From Bradymonadales bacterium (GTDB lineage Bacteria > Myxococcota_A > Bradymonadia > JAFGEP01): 45,356 nucleotides of DNA. A program made the position numbers and the translations under genes. Positions 15,632-24,449 of this stretch are shown piece after piece. The notes beneath the pieces were generated by a model. That model was not told the origin of the DNA, ran no database searches, and saw nothing but the letters and a program-made list of their open reading frames with translations. The DNA lies in NCBI GenBank assembly GCA_016931535.1, contig JAFGEP010000147.1:1-45356 (forward strand), read 5' to 3'. Numbering within the stretch: the stretch's first letter is position 1; every line of letters begins with the position of its first letter.

Positions 15632-16582
15632 CTACTCCAGCGAGAGACGGACGAGTCCCCCCATGCTCTTGGCGACCAGCGTGGACTCCAGCTCCCGGTC
15701 GCCCAGGATGATGGTGGCCTGCTGTCTGGCTGTCGAGCGCTCCCACTGCACCGCTGCCATCCCCTCCGGTATCTCGACCCGACCGCCTCGGCTCAACAGG
15801 GTGACCTCGGCGGACACCTGGGCGGGAACGACCAGGGTGACCTCTCCGCCTATGGAGACCACCTCACCCTCCCCCTTCCAGCCGGGAGCCAGGCTCGCCC
15901 GGACAGGTCCTCCCAGGGTACGGGCCGAGAAATCGCATCGGAGATCTCTAAGATCGATGGCCCCGGCAAAGGTCCGCAGGTGCATCTGGCGGGCGACGCC
16001 CCCCACCTGGATCTTGCCACCCATGGTGGAGGCGTACAGCCTGCCTGATCGGGAGGGAAACTTGACCGTCAACGGCCCCGTCTCCCATCGAAGGTCCAGT
16101 CGGTCCTGGCCGCGGTAGGCCTTCAGGTTGGTGGCCTGACCGCCTTCGACCTGGCAGACCCAGCCCTCCACCCCTTCGATGGTGAGATCGGCCCCCTCGA
16201 CGCCCCAGGGCCGGCTGCTGCGGATGGATATCCGGCTGTTGGCTGGCAAGGGGATTCGCCCACCGCTCAGGTCCACCGGTTGCCCCTCGGCAACCTCTTC
16301 TTCCTCGCTCCCCGACTCCCCGGCGAACTCGGAGGCCACGCTGGACATGGCGGCGGCCGCCTGGGCGACCACGTTTTTGACACTCGGCCCGATATTGGCC
16401 AAAAACTCGGCGACCGAATCCAGGGCTCCCCGCTGACCGCTCGCCGGCTTACCGGGTGATCCGCCGCCTCCGGTCGGCCCTGCGCCGCTCTCCTCCAGGA
16501 CCTTGAGCAGCCGTTCGGCCTCCTCCACGCTGATCACCTTTTCGGCGACCATCTTGAGTATCTCCAATCGTTCCTGGTTCAT
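15632..16582 (-). CDS. DUF4097-like protein with SHOCT-like N-terminus
   Basis: A 316-residue protein. Residues 1-32 (MNQERLEILKMVAEKVISVE, then EAERLLKVLEE) match the short helical module found at the start of YvlB/LiaX-type proteins. A Gly/Ser linker and an Ala-rich region follow. From about 115 onward there is a repetitive beta-rich, right-handed-helix-like domain with recurring strands (RISIRSSRPW, LYASTMGGKIQVGG, MHLRTFAGAIDL), typical of DUF4097. Relatives in Firmicutes take part in envelope stress sensing. GGAGGGAGGG precedes the start. The gene lies 64 nt after the start-proximal GT51 gene's stop, so it may be co-transcribed with it. Confidence 0.75.
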   Translation of the reverse strand: MNQERLEILKMVAEKVISVEEAERLLKVLEESGAGPTGGGGSPGKPASGQRGALDSVAEFLANIGPSVKNVVAQAAAAMSSVASEFAGESGSEEEEVAEGQPVDLSGGRIPLPANSRISIRSSRPWGVEGADLTIEGVEGWVCQVEGGQATNLKAYRGQDRLDLRWETGPLTVKFPSRSGRLYASTMGGKIQVGGVARQMHLRTFAGAIDLRDLRCDFSARTLGGPVRASLAPGWKGEGEVVSIGGEVTLVVPAQVSAEVTLLSRGGRVEIPEGMAAVQWERSTARQQATIILGDRELESTLVAKSMGGLVRLSLE

Positions 16583-16646
16583 GAGGCGGCCCTCCCTCCA
16601 GAGCGAAGACCCGGTCCGGTCGATTGGCGCCGAGAAACCGCGAGAT

Positions 16647-19565
16647 TCATCGATCCAGCTCCAGAAACGGCAGGATCAGATCTTCGGGCAAAGGCTCTGG
16701 ACGCAGTGTAGGCGACCCTTCGCCGCGGATATAGAACTGTGGGCGTCGCCGGATGGCCCGGTCGTACTCCTCCTGCGTGATCACCCCGCGCTGCAGCAAG
16801 CGGCGCATGTAGCGCTGCATGTGCTGCCACCAGCGATCGCTGATGGCGCCTTGCTCATAGAAATAGTGGTACAGGCGCGGGTTCGGGACGATGCTGACCA
16901 GGAAGGTCGATTCCCCCAGGGAGAGATCGGAGGGGCGCTCCCCGAAGTAGTAGGTCGAGGCCTCGGAGACCCCGTTGATGCCCGGTCCAAACTCGATCAC
17001 GTTGAGGTACAGCTCCAGGATGCGTCCCTTGGGGATCAGCCGGCTCATCCAGTAGGTCAAGAACATCTCCGCGAACTTTCGGGATAGCTGGCGCTCCCGA
17101 GACAGAAAGATATTCTTGGCCGTCTGCATGGAGATGGTGCTGGCCCCCCGCCCGAACTCCTGTCCGGCCAGAAAATGGGCGATCACCGAGCGCATCTGGG
17201 TCCAGTTGAACCCATCATTGGTAAAAAAGCTCTGGTCCTCGGTGTTGAGGATGCTCTGGACCATGATGGGCGAGATCTGGTCCAAGGTGGCCCAGTGCGG
17301 ATTGTTCTTGCCGATGATGATGGAACGCATCTGGCCGATGCCGTCCACGAAGGTAAAGGAGAAGTCGGTCATCAGTCGGCGGACGTCCACCTCGGCAGGC
17401 AGGTTGAGCAACGCGACCCCCTCGTCCAGCACGTCCGCCACCAGCGGTTCCGGCACGGACACCTCCAGGTGGCCGTCGGGCAGCCGCTGGTAGATCGCCT
17501 CTGCATCCAGACGCCAGCCCACCTCTCCCGTCATCTCCGTCCCCTCCAGCCGGCGCCGAAAGGCCCCGGGCACGGAGTGGAAAACGGTCATCACCGGTTG
17601 GCGCGCCATGTCGACCTGTAACTGGACCCGTTCCCAGGGTGCAGGCAGACCGCTGCGGCGCTGCCAGTAGGCGGCATCGTGCTCGTCGGTAAACCCGATG
17701 AGGTAGTCTGTGGCCGCCGCGAGCTCCAGCCCCGCCACCTGGAGCAGCACCTCGGCATGGGTCTCCCCCACGGTCAGATGGCCGCGCTGCATCGAAAACT
17801 GCCGTTGTTCGTCGTAGCTCAGGGCAAAATCGTAGGAGATGTTCAGGTCGTCGATTGCGGCGCTGTCCAGGGTTGGCGCCAACAGACCAAAATCGGTCAG
17901 GCTGAGATCCCCATCCATCTGGAGGTTCTCCTCCGGACGGTTGTCCACCAGCATCAACATCCCATTCAGCTGCCCGCCGACGATACCCAAGAGGTTAGGG
18001 AAAGGCATCACGTCGATGAACCGCTGGAGATCCACCTGGTTGAAGGTGAGCTCGAGGCTCCAGTTCTCGGGGAGGTAGTAGTACACGACCTCGGCTGCGA
18101 TCGAGCCGACCCCGCCCACCCCTCGCTCCACCAGGCGAGCTTCGGCGCTGAAATCCATCTGGAAATGGTACAACCGCTTGGCCGCCACGACCTGGGGGAT
18201 CTCCAGGTCCAGCGTTCGAATCGGCCGGCCTTCGTCATGGACGAGGATCTCGAACGTGATGTCGCTCAAGTCGGTCATCTGGGGCATGATCTCCCACCAC
18301 CGCCGACGAGCCAGCTCCTGTTCCAGAGCGCTGCGAGGCTCCGGCTCGGTCCGCGCCGCCAACTCGACCCCCTCGACCGGTGGCTGGATGGGTGGGATGG
18401 GCTGATCCTCTTCCTGCACCCGCCGATCGGGAGGCAACAGGTAGCCAAGCGGCCCGGCACCTGGCACCCCCAGCAAGCGGGCGACGTTGGTCCGCCCCTG
18501 TCGGTCGATATCCACCGAAACCCGGATACCCTGTGCCTTGACCAGGGAAAGGTAGATACGCCGAGGATCGAAGGTCAGCTCGGCCAGGGAAACCTCCAGC
18601 CTGGGAACCCGAACCACGGTGTAACGGGTTCGACGATCCACCACCTCCAGCTCCTCGATGGTGAAGGTATAGGGATAGTTGAAGCCGACACTGCCCACAC
18701 GCAGGGTGATCTCGGGAAAACCGGGGATCTGACGCAGCTCCACCGGTTCTCCCAGTCCCAGCTCCACCACCGCCACATCGTCCTCCGGTGCCAGGTGGCC
18801 CCGAAGGCTGACCTGGCGGACCGGTTCGGTCAGCGCCTCGATCTCCAGCTCGACAACCCGGGCATCCAGCTGAAAATCGCAGGCATGGCCACTTCCTGTG
18901 GGGTCGATCCGGATTTCGAGGTCATCCACGTAGGCGGGTGCTCCCTCGAGTGAGGCCCCACTCAGGTCGATGCCTCCCCCGGTGACCGACACCCTGGGCA
19001 TGCCCGCTGCGACCAGATCTTCAAGCCACCCGATCGCACCGTCGTGCTCGGAAGGCCCCTCGGTGCCGGCGTCCTCTCCATCCCCGCTGTCAGGTGGGTG
19101 GTCACTGTCCTCCCCAAGGCCCAATCGGGCCAGCAGCGGTTCGAGAGCCGCCCGGTAGTTCGAGCTTCCGTCCTCGCGGTCGCGCAGGGAAAGCTGCGGT
19201 TCCACTGCCACCAACTCGGTGAGCACCAGCTTGCGGGCGAAAAGCTGGCTTCGATCGAGACCGATCGTCAGGCGGCTCGCCGAAAAAAAAGGCCGATCCT
19301 GATACGGCTCCCCATCGCTGATGGCCAGGTCGGTGAAGTGGATCCGGTTGAGCGTCTCCATCTCCAGGTCGCCGAAGGTGATCTGACGGTGCATCCGCAC
19401 CGCCATATCCTGGAGGCGGGACCGAACGAACCTTTCCAAAAGGTGGGGAAAGGCCTGCACCAGCCCGATGACCAGGGCCACCAGGAGCAGCAGGACAATC
19501 AAGCTGATGCGTACCCCTCGCCTTTTGAACAGGGGTTTCCTCGTTGACCCGATCGGTTCATTCAT
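16647..19565 (-). CDS. AsmA-like / GT51 transglycosylase fusion
   Basis: A 972-residue protein with one membrane anchor (about 15-35). Residues 40-700 are beta-rich and AsmA/DUF748-like, with many LxIGLDRSQLFAxK-type strands; an Asp/Glu-rich insert lies near 155-175. The C-terminus is a peptidoglycan glycosyltransferase (GT51): catalytic Glu in EDQSFF (about 775), GASTISMQTAKN, RKFAEMFLTYWMSR, ILELYLNVIEFG and ASTYYFGERPSDL. No transpeptidase domain follows. It probably polymerises or trims glycan in the periplasm, with the long domain reaching the outer membrane or lipid. The classic EDxxFxxHxG reads EDQSFFTNDGF, so the His is replaced by Asn. Confidence 0.85.
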   Translation of the reverse strand: MNEPIGSTRKPLFKRRGVRISLIVLLLLVALVIGLVQAFPHLLERFVRSRLQDMAVRMHRQITFGDLEMETLNRIHFTDLAISDGEPYQDRPFFSASRLTIGLDRSQLFARKLVLTELVAVEPQLSLRDREDGSSNYRAALEPLLARLGLGEDSDHPPDSGDGEDAGTEGPSEHDGAIGWLEDLVAAGMPRVSVTGGGIDLSGASLEGAPAYVDDLEIRIDPTGSGHACDFQLDARVVELEIEALTEPVRQVSLRGHLAPEDDVAVVELGLGEPVELRQIPGFPEITLRVGSVGFNYPYTFTIEELEVVDRRTRYTVVRVPRLEVSLAELTFDPRRIYLSLVKAQGIRVSVDIDRQGRTNVARLLGVPGAGPLGYLLPPDRRVQEEDQPIPPIQPPVEGVELAARTEPEPRSALEQELARRRWWEIMPQMTDLSDITFEILVHDEGRPIRTLDLEIPQVVAAKRLYHFQMDFSAEARLVERGVGGVGSIAAEVVYYYLPENWSLELTFNQVDLQRFIDVMPFPNLLGIVGGQLNGMLMLVDNRPEENLQMDGDLSLTDFGLLAPTLDSAAIDDLNISYDFALSYDEQRQFSMQRGHLTVGETHAEVLLQVAGLELAAATDYLIGFTDEHDAAYWQRRSGLPAPWERVQLQVDMARQPVMTVFHSVPGAFRRRLEGTEMTGEVGWRLDAEAIYQRLPDGHLEVSVPEPLVADVLDEGVALLNLPAEVDVRRLMTDFSFTFVDGIGQMRSIIIGKNNPHWATLDQISPIMVQSILNTEDQSFFTNDGFNWTQMRSVIAHFLAGQEFGRGASTISMQTAKNIFLSRERQLSRKFAEMFLTYWMSRLIPKGRILELYLNVIEFGPGINGVSEASTYYFGERPSDLSLGESTFLVSIVPNPRLYHYFYEQGAISDRWWQHMQRYMRRLLQRGVITQEEYDRAIRRRPQFYIRGEGSPTLRPEPLPEDLILPFLELDR

Positions 19566-19600
19566 CCCGGATCGCCCGATGGTGAAAGGCCTGCCTCACA

Positions 19601-19629
19601 TTGACATCTCGCATGCGGCGGGCCATATT
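19601..19629 (+). promoter_or_regulatory. Candidate promoter toward the small coiled-coil gene
   Basis: A perfect TTGACA (19601-19606) is followed after 17 nt by CATATT (19624-19629, 4 of 6). It points to the gene at 19823, leaving a leader of about 190 nt. In that leader GCGAG-CTTG-CTCGC (19646-19659) can form a hairpin with a CUUG tetraloop. Confidence 0.45.
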
Positions 19630-19822
19630 TCGCACTGATTCGCCGGCGAGCTTGCTCGCACAGCAAACTGGCGAGAGTTTTTCACACAATCCATCCGTGG
19701 GCGCAAGACCTGACGCCGCCCCGGACAGTGGTTGCCCGACCGGCGGGAACCAGGAGACTGAGATCCTGCGAGCCTCGCCGGAGCGGATCGAGTGACGGCC
19801 AGCCCAACCTGGGAGTAGGAAC

Positions 19823-20068
19823 ATGCCTCCGTTCAAGGATTGGACCACCCGTGTACTCGACACGGCCAGCCGGATCGTCCAGAGCGAGGAGTTCCAGAAA
19901 GTCTCGCGGTGGGCCAAGAACAAGTCGGAGCAGGTCCGCCAGAACCTCAAGGAGGCCCGCAGGGCTTTCGCCCAACAAATGCAAGGAATGGACGATCAGG
20001 ACGACTTGAAAGACCTCAAGCGCACCATCGACCGACTGGAAGAACGCGACCAGGCCCACAAGAACTAG
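19823..20068 (+). CDS. Small amphipathic helical protein, 81 aa
   Basis: An 81-residue, highly charged protein that looks entirely helical (VSRWAKNKSEQVRQNLKEAR, then DDLKDLKRTIDRLEERDQAH). No membrane segment. It resembles small coiled-coil or phasin-like proteins in composition only. A strong GGGAGTAGGA precedes the ATG, supporting expression. It is alone on the plus strand, convergent with the next gene. Confidence 0.65.
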   Translation: MPPFKDWTTRVLDTASRIVQSEEFQKVSRWAKNKSEQVRQNLKEARRAFAQQMQGMDDQDDLKDLKRTIDRLEERDQAHKN

Positions 20069-20180
20069 ACCGATCGGCCGGCCCCTCCCGACCTGTCCCC
20101 CCGCTAGCGCAAGCTCGAATCATCCCGCTACTGCCGTGACCAGCTGGCCCTCCGTTCCCCTCGGTTCATGGCAGGACCGG

Positions 20181-20549
20181 CTAGGCGTCGCCTTCTTCTC
20201 TCCCCCCCGCCCGCGCCAGGATCTCGGCCAGCTGGGCATCCTCCCGCAACAGATTGATCTCGAACTCGGTGAGGTAACTCGTCCGCCTGGCTCCTTCCCA
20301 GGCCATCTCCAGCAGGAACCAGTCACCGGAAACACCGCAAAGCCGCTGAAGGGTCAACCGATCGATCGGGCGGTTCAGCAGGTCGTGGCGAAGGCTCCGC
20401 AGAAGCCTGGCGATGAGCGCCGCATTTTTGACCTGGGGATCGAGATAGGCGTGAAAATGCCGGTTCCGGCTCAACCGCCGGGCGTCCCGGTACAGGTGGC
20501 GAATCGTCCTCTGGCGAAAATCCCTCATGGCCACGCCATTTGACCACAT
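20181..20549 (-). CDS. Small basic unknown protein
   Basis: A 122-residue (or 115 if the ATG at 20528 is used) Arg- and Leu-rich helical protein, with RQRTIRHLYRDARRLSRNRH near the start and an acidic end. I do not recognise it. The open frame runs further upstream, but that part has a composition typical of antisense or out-of-frame DNA. Ribosome-binding sites are weak for both starts (GAGG 10-14 nt before 20549). Confidence 0.5.
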   Translation of the reverse strand: MWSNGVAMRDFRQRTIRHLYRDARRLSRNRHFHAYLDPQVKNAALIARLLRSLRHDLLNRPIDRLTLQRLCGVSGDWFLLEMAWEGARRTSYLTEFEINLLREDAQLAEILARAGGREEGDA

Positions 20550-20694
20550 CGGGACAACCGCCTCAAGCGCACCATCTCCTCCGCGAGTGTTCCTCGGGGA
20601 GGGACCAGTAAAAAACCAGCACAATCGCCCCAGACATCCCCCGGGCAGAGTCAGGTGAGGGCGGCTAACCCCCGGTGTGATTCGCGCCCAGCGG

Positions 20695-21255
20695 CTAGAG
20701 CACCTGGAGCTTCTCCAGCTCCAGCTCCAATCCCAACCGCGAGATCTCCTCGGCGATGGCCGCCTTGGCCTCACGGCGCAATGTCCTGGCATCCTTTTGG
20801 ATCTGCTCTCGGCTCCTGGAACCGATGAACTTCCGCAGGCTCAGCTCGATCTCCCTGCGGGCCACCGGCTTGATCATCTCCTGCTTGATGGTCAAAAAGC
20901 ACTGCACGGCATTGTGCACCAGCTCCTCGCGCCGGGAAATCGCCACCTGGGCGGTCGCCAACACGGTCACCTTGACCTGGTCCCGAGTGACCACCCCATC
21001 GGGCCGAATGCCGATCGACATCGGCCGACTGTTCACCCGATGTGCCTTCTCCTGTCCCGGTACGCGAACCGCACGGCCCGTCATGACCACACGGTAGCCT
21101 CGCACCGTCCCATCGGGCGCCCGATGGGAACGCCCCGTGAACACCAGGATCTCGTCCGGCCCACAGGTGTACACGTAGCGCCGCACAACAAGCCTGGAAA
21201 AGCCGATTACCAGCGCCAATCCCACCGCTGCCGCCACGAACCACAGTACCGTCAC
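20695..21255 (-). CDS. Minimal SPFH (flotillin-like) membrane protein
   Basis: A 186-residue protein with an N-terminal membrane helix (4-22) and an SPFH domain: YVYTCGPDEILVFTGRS, GYRVVMTGRAVRVPG, SIGIRPDGVVTRDQVKVTV and LVHNAVQCFL. The end (REIELSLRKFIGSRSREQIQ...) corresponds to the last SPFH helices. The long coiled coil and Glu-Ala repeats of true flotillins are missing, so it is about a third to half of normal length. The GTG at 21255 with GGGAGCAGGA just upstream is a far better start than the ATG 89 codons earlier, whose extra part overlaps the neighbouring corA region. Divergent from corA. Membrane-domain organiser inferred. Confidence 0.75.
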   Translation of the reverse strand: MTVLWFVAAAVGLALVIGFSRLVVRRYVYTCGPDEILVFTGRSHRAPDGTVRGYRVVMTGRAVRVPGQEKAHRVNSRPMSIGIRPDGVVTRDQVKVTVLATAQVAISRREELVHNAVQCFLTIKQEMIKPVARREIELSLRKFIGSRSREQIQKDARTLRREAKAAIAEEISRLGLELELEKLQVL

Positions 21256-21415
21256 TGTCCTGCTCCCGCCCGGCTGGCCCGCACGATGTGCTCCGCTCCA
21301 GCTCCACCCCTCTTTTCCGGGCTGGCTGTCAGCTCCAAAAAGCGGTTCAAATCCGGTAAAGTCAAGTATCTCGAACCGGTTAGCGACATGACACCCCGCG
21401 CAAAGGACACACGCC

Positions 21416-22516
21416 ATGAAGATGCGAACCAGAAGAGCGAGAGGCTGGACCGCCCATCCCAAGAGAAGAACCCCCCCCGGAGCACCGCCGGGCATCATCG
21501 CGGTCGATCCCCTGGCCCACAAGCCGCAGATCGAGGTGTTCGCCTACGGACCCGACCAGGTCGAGCAGTTGTCCATCCCCGATCCAAGCCAGCTATCGAC
21601 GTTGCTAGGCAAGTTCCCCGTCCTCTGGGTGAACGTGGAGGGATTGGGTGACGCCGATGTTCTCCAGACCATCGGCGATCTGTTCGGGCTGCATCCCTTG
21701 GCCATGGAGGACGTGGTCAACCTGCACCAGCGGCCCAAGATCGAGGAGTACGGCGACCACCTGTTCATCGTGACCCACATGGTCTCCTACCTCGAGGATC
21801 GGCTCGATAGCGAGCAACTCTGCCTCTTTCTGGGCCAGAATTTCGTCATCACCTTCCAGGAAGAGAAACCGGGCGACTGCTTGAAAGCGGTCCGCCAACG
21901 CCTCCTCGGCGGGCGCAAGGCCATCCGAGGTGCAAACGCAGACTTCCTGGCGTACTCCATCCTGGATGCGGTGGCCGACCACTACTTCCCCGTCCTCGAA
22001 CGCTACGGAGAGCGGCTGCAGGAGTACGAGAGCGCGGCCATGTCCGAATCCGATCACAGAATCATGGCCGGCATCCAGGACATGAAGATGGATCTGCTCT
22101 CACTCCGGCGCCTGCTCTGGCCTCTCCGCGACCTGCTCAACACCCTCTTGCGCGACGACTTCCCCGCCATACAGAAAGAAACTCAGGTCTACCTCAGAGA
22201 CTGCTACGACCACTCCATCCAGGCGCTCGACCTCATCGAGATGTACCGCGAGGCGGCAGCCAGCGTGATGGAGCTCTACCTCTCCAATCTCAACCACCAG
22301 ATGTCCCAGGTCATGAAGGTGCTGACCACCATCGCCACCATCTTCATCCCCATCACCTTTGTGGCCGGCGTCTACGGCATGAACTTCAACCCGCAAAGCT
22401 CCCCGCTCAACATGCCGGAGCTCAACTGGGCCTGGGGTTACCCCTTTGCCCTGCTGATCATGGCGACCATCGTGGTCATCATGCTCCTCTTTTTCCGCCG
22501 GAAAAAATGGTTGTGA
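21416..22516 (+). CDS. corA: CorA-family magnesium/cobalt transporter
   Basis: A 366-residue CorA protein of normal length. A cytosolic alpha/beta domain (about 30-200) with the conserved LGLHPL-type segment LFGLHPLAMEDV leads to a long helical stalk and two C-terminal membrane helices. The ion-selectivity motif GMN occurs as VYGMNFNP between them. The tail is FFRRKKWL. It is an inner-membrane pentamer importing Mg2+. The start ATG at 21416 has AAAGGA about 9 nt upstream. Monocistronic; a possible terminator lies downstream in the convergent gap. Confidence 0.92.
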   Translation: MKMRTRRARGWTAHPKRRTPPGAPPGIIAVDPLAHKPQIEVFAYGPDQVEQLSIPDPSQLSTLLGKFPVLWVNVEGLGDADVLQTIGDLFGLHPLAMEDVVNLHQRPKIEEYGDHLFIVTHMVSYLEDRLDSEQLCLFLGQNFVITFQEEKPGDCLKAVRQRLLGGRKAIRGANADFLAYSILDAVADHYFPVLERYGERLQEYESAAMSESDHRIMAGIQDMKMDLLSLRRLLWPLRDLLNTLLRDDFPAIQKETQVYLRDCYDHSIQALDLIEMYREAAASVMELYLSNLNHQMSQVMKVLTTIATIFIPITFVAGVYGMNFNPQSSPLNMPELNWAWGYPFALLIMATIVVIMLLFFRRKKWL

Positions 22517-22650
22517 TGCACACCCTGCCGCCGGTTCGGCCCCCGATCGCCGCATCCCGCCGGATCGCACCTCGGCCTGTCCCCTCGACCGCCTGGTCGG
22601 CATGTCGCAGTAGCCGCTGGAAGGCCTAGACCAATCCGGCCGACCGGCCT

Positions 22651-22674
22651 CACCTCGAGCCGAAACGCGAGGTG
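22651..22674. terminator. Hairpin in the corA convergent gap
   Basis: CACCTCG and CGAGGTG pair perfectly around a 10-nt loop in the 189-nt gap between corA and the convergent secreted-protein gene. A competing stem, GAGCCG with CGGCTC, overlaps it. No U-tract follows on either strand, so a classical terminator is uncertain. Confidence 0.35.
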
Positions 22675-22705
22675 TGCGGCTCACATGCTGCCGGCCCGAC
22701 CGGAC

Positions 22706-24439
22706 TCACTCCAGCTCCAGGCTGAGATCCAGGGTGTAGGGGCCGTCCAGGACCTCTCCCGATTCCACGAAGCTATCGACCACCACGAAGTACCGGCCGG
22801 GTGTGACGAAGTGGCGAAACAACCAGTGGTCCCTGGCCAGGCAGGCGTTGGGATCGGCGCCATCCAGCAGGTGGATATCGACGTCGACCACCGGATCCTC
22901 GCAATCGACACTCCCCACCAGCCAGGCGCTCTGGTCGATGGTCAGGACGTAGACCTCCTCCGGTCCCGACTCGTCCGCCCCCGAGCAGTTGTACCGATCG
23001 AAGGCGTCGTTCCCGCTGGTCGAGGTATCTCCCTCTTGGCTGAAGGGGAGCGAATCGACCGGCCATGGACATCGAGGGGAGCCGTCCGGCGTGCAGGGGC
23101 TCCAGATAGAGTCGGGGATATCTCTCACGTCGATCAGGAAGTAGTTCACGGGATCGGACAGCTCCGTCCAGGCGTTGACGATGAACTGGGTCCAGTTGGT
23201 CATCCCCGGGATCACCTGGCAACCGGCCGACCAGAGCTGCACCCGTGCCTGGCCTAGCGGACCGTCTACCGAAGCCATGTGGATGTTGTGTCCGCCACCC
23301 GTCCGGTCATAGTCCTCGGCCGTGAAGGGCGGCAGCCATCCGTTGCGGTCGCTGTCCCAGTGGCCATTGTGGTTGGTATCGTCGCGGACCCGGTAGTCCC
23401 ACTCGTTGATCCGCAGGGCGTTGTAGCTCCGGTGCCAGTCGTCGAGATAACGATACCGCCGATTGGGCCGAAGGGAGGAGGAGGCGTTGGTGCCGAAGTT
23501 GTAGGCACCGACATCGGTGTGGGCAGGAAACTCGAGCACCTGCTCCTCGTCCTGCTCGTCGATCCAGAGCAGGACCAGGGTATCGTTGAAGCGGTCGGGA
23601 GTGTTGCCATGCCACTGGAACGTCCCCGGATAGGCCCCCCGCAGCCCCACCACCGTCCGAATCCCCGGTCGGGTGTCCGCGGCCACCCCGGTGGTCTCTT
23701 CGGCGATCCGGAGGTAGAGGTCGTAGGCCTCCTCTCGGGAAAGGTACACGGCGCCTTCCGGCGTCTCGAAGCAGCGGCTCTCCTCCCCCCAGCGCAGGGC
23801 TCGCTCGAACAACGGCATGTCATCCTCGTAGCCCGGCAGCGTGATCTCGTCCGCGCTCTTGGCCGCAGCCGCCGGGACCCGGAAGGTGTAGGGGGGCGGC
23901 GGTTCCACCATGGCGATGGACCCCGGCCTCAACAAGGCGGCCAACCTTCCCGGCTCTTGCCGAACCGCCAGCCCGCGGGCTGATCCCTCGATCTGCTGGA
24001 TCGAAGAGCTCTTCTGGGAGGCGAACATCTGCTCGTATCCGAACCCGCAGCTGGTTACAGTCGGAAGATCACCCCCGTCCCCTTCGGATTGTCCATCGGC
24101 ATCCCTTGCGTCCGCCAAATCCCAGCCGGCTGGGTCCTCTGGCAGATCGAGATCGCCATGGTCGAAACCGCCCTCCTCCGCTGGCATGTCCCATGGCTCG
24201 AGCAGGTCGTCCGCATAACCGTCCGGTTCGACCTGGGCATCGCCAGGTTGGTACTGGCCGCTGGGATAGTGGGAAATCTCGGTCTCGTTGACGCAACTAC
24301 TGGTGCCGAACACCAGGAGCACCGAGAGCAGCGTACGGGTTAATCGTGGTGTTCCGGCTACCTCTCGTGCCTTGCCCAACCGTGCCAGGCGGCATAGATA
24401 CCCGAGCAGTCCCAGACGGTGTGGCTCTCGGCAGGTCAT
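22706..24439 (-). CDS. Secreted L,D-transpeptidase-like protein with PPC-like C-terminus
   Basis: A 577-residue exported protein. After a 35-residue N-region there is a hydrophobic segment ending LVFGTSSC, which may be a weak lipobox. An Asp/Glu/Gly-rich linker (about 65-125) follows, typical of outer-membrane lipoproteins of deltaproteobacteria. The centre contains HNIHMAS (H384, H387) and WSAGCQVI (S404, C407), reminiscent of the His...Ser-x-Gly-Cys active site of L,D-transpeptidase/YkuD-like enzymes, though whole-domain identity is not proven. The last 80 residues resemble a bacterial pre-peptidase C-terminal (PPC) beta domain. AAGGA 3 nt upstream supports the ATG at 24439 over one 32 codons earlier. 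The gene starts 10 nt after the RNase E/G stop and is likely co-transcribed. Confidence 0.68.
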   Translation of the reverse strand: MTCREPHRLGLLGYLCRLARLGKAREVAGTPRLTRTLLSVLLVFGTSSCVNETEISHYPSGQYQPGDAQVEPDGYADDLLEPWDMPAEEGGFDHGDLDLPEDPAGWDLADARDADGQSEGDGGDLPTVTSCGFGYEQMFASQKSSSIQQIEGSARGLAVRQEPGRLAALLRPGSIAMVEPPPPYTFRVPAAAAKSADEITLPGYEDDMPLFERALRWGEESRCFETPEGAVYLSREEAYDLYLRIAEETTGVAADTRPGIRTVVGLRGAYPGTFQWHGNTPDRFNDTLVLLWIDEQDEEQVLEFPAHTDVGAYNFGTNASSSLRPNRRYRYLDDWHRSYNALRINEWDYRVRDDTNHNGHWDSDRNGWLPPFTAEDYDRTGGGHNIHMASVDGPLGQARVQLWSAGCQVIPGMTNWTQFIVNAWTELSDPVNYFLIDVRDIPDSIWSPCTPDGSPRCPWPVDSLPFSQEGDTSTSGNDAFDRYNCSGADESGPEEVYVLTIDQSAWLVGSVDCEDPVVDVDIHLLDGADPNACLARDHWLFRHFVTPGRYFVVVDSFVESGEVLDGPYTLDLSLELE

Positions 24440-24449
24440 GGTCCTTGCT

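Noticed and set aside
21256..21522. N-terminal extension of the SPFH protein
   Set aside because: A GTG start with a good ribosome site at 21255 explains the gene; the extension overlaps the corA start and upstream region on the other strand.
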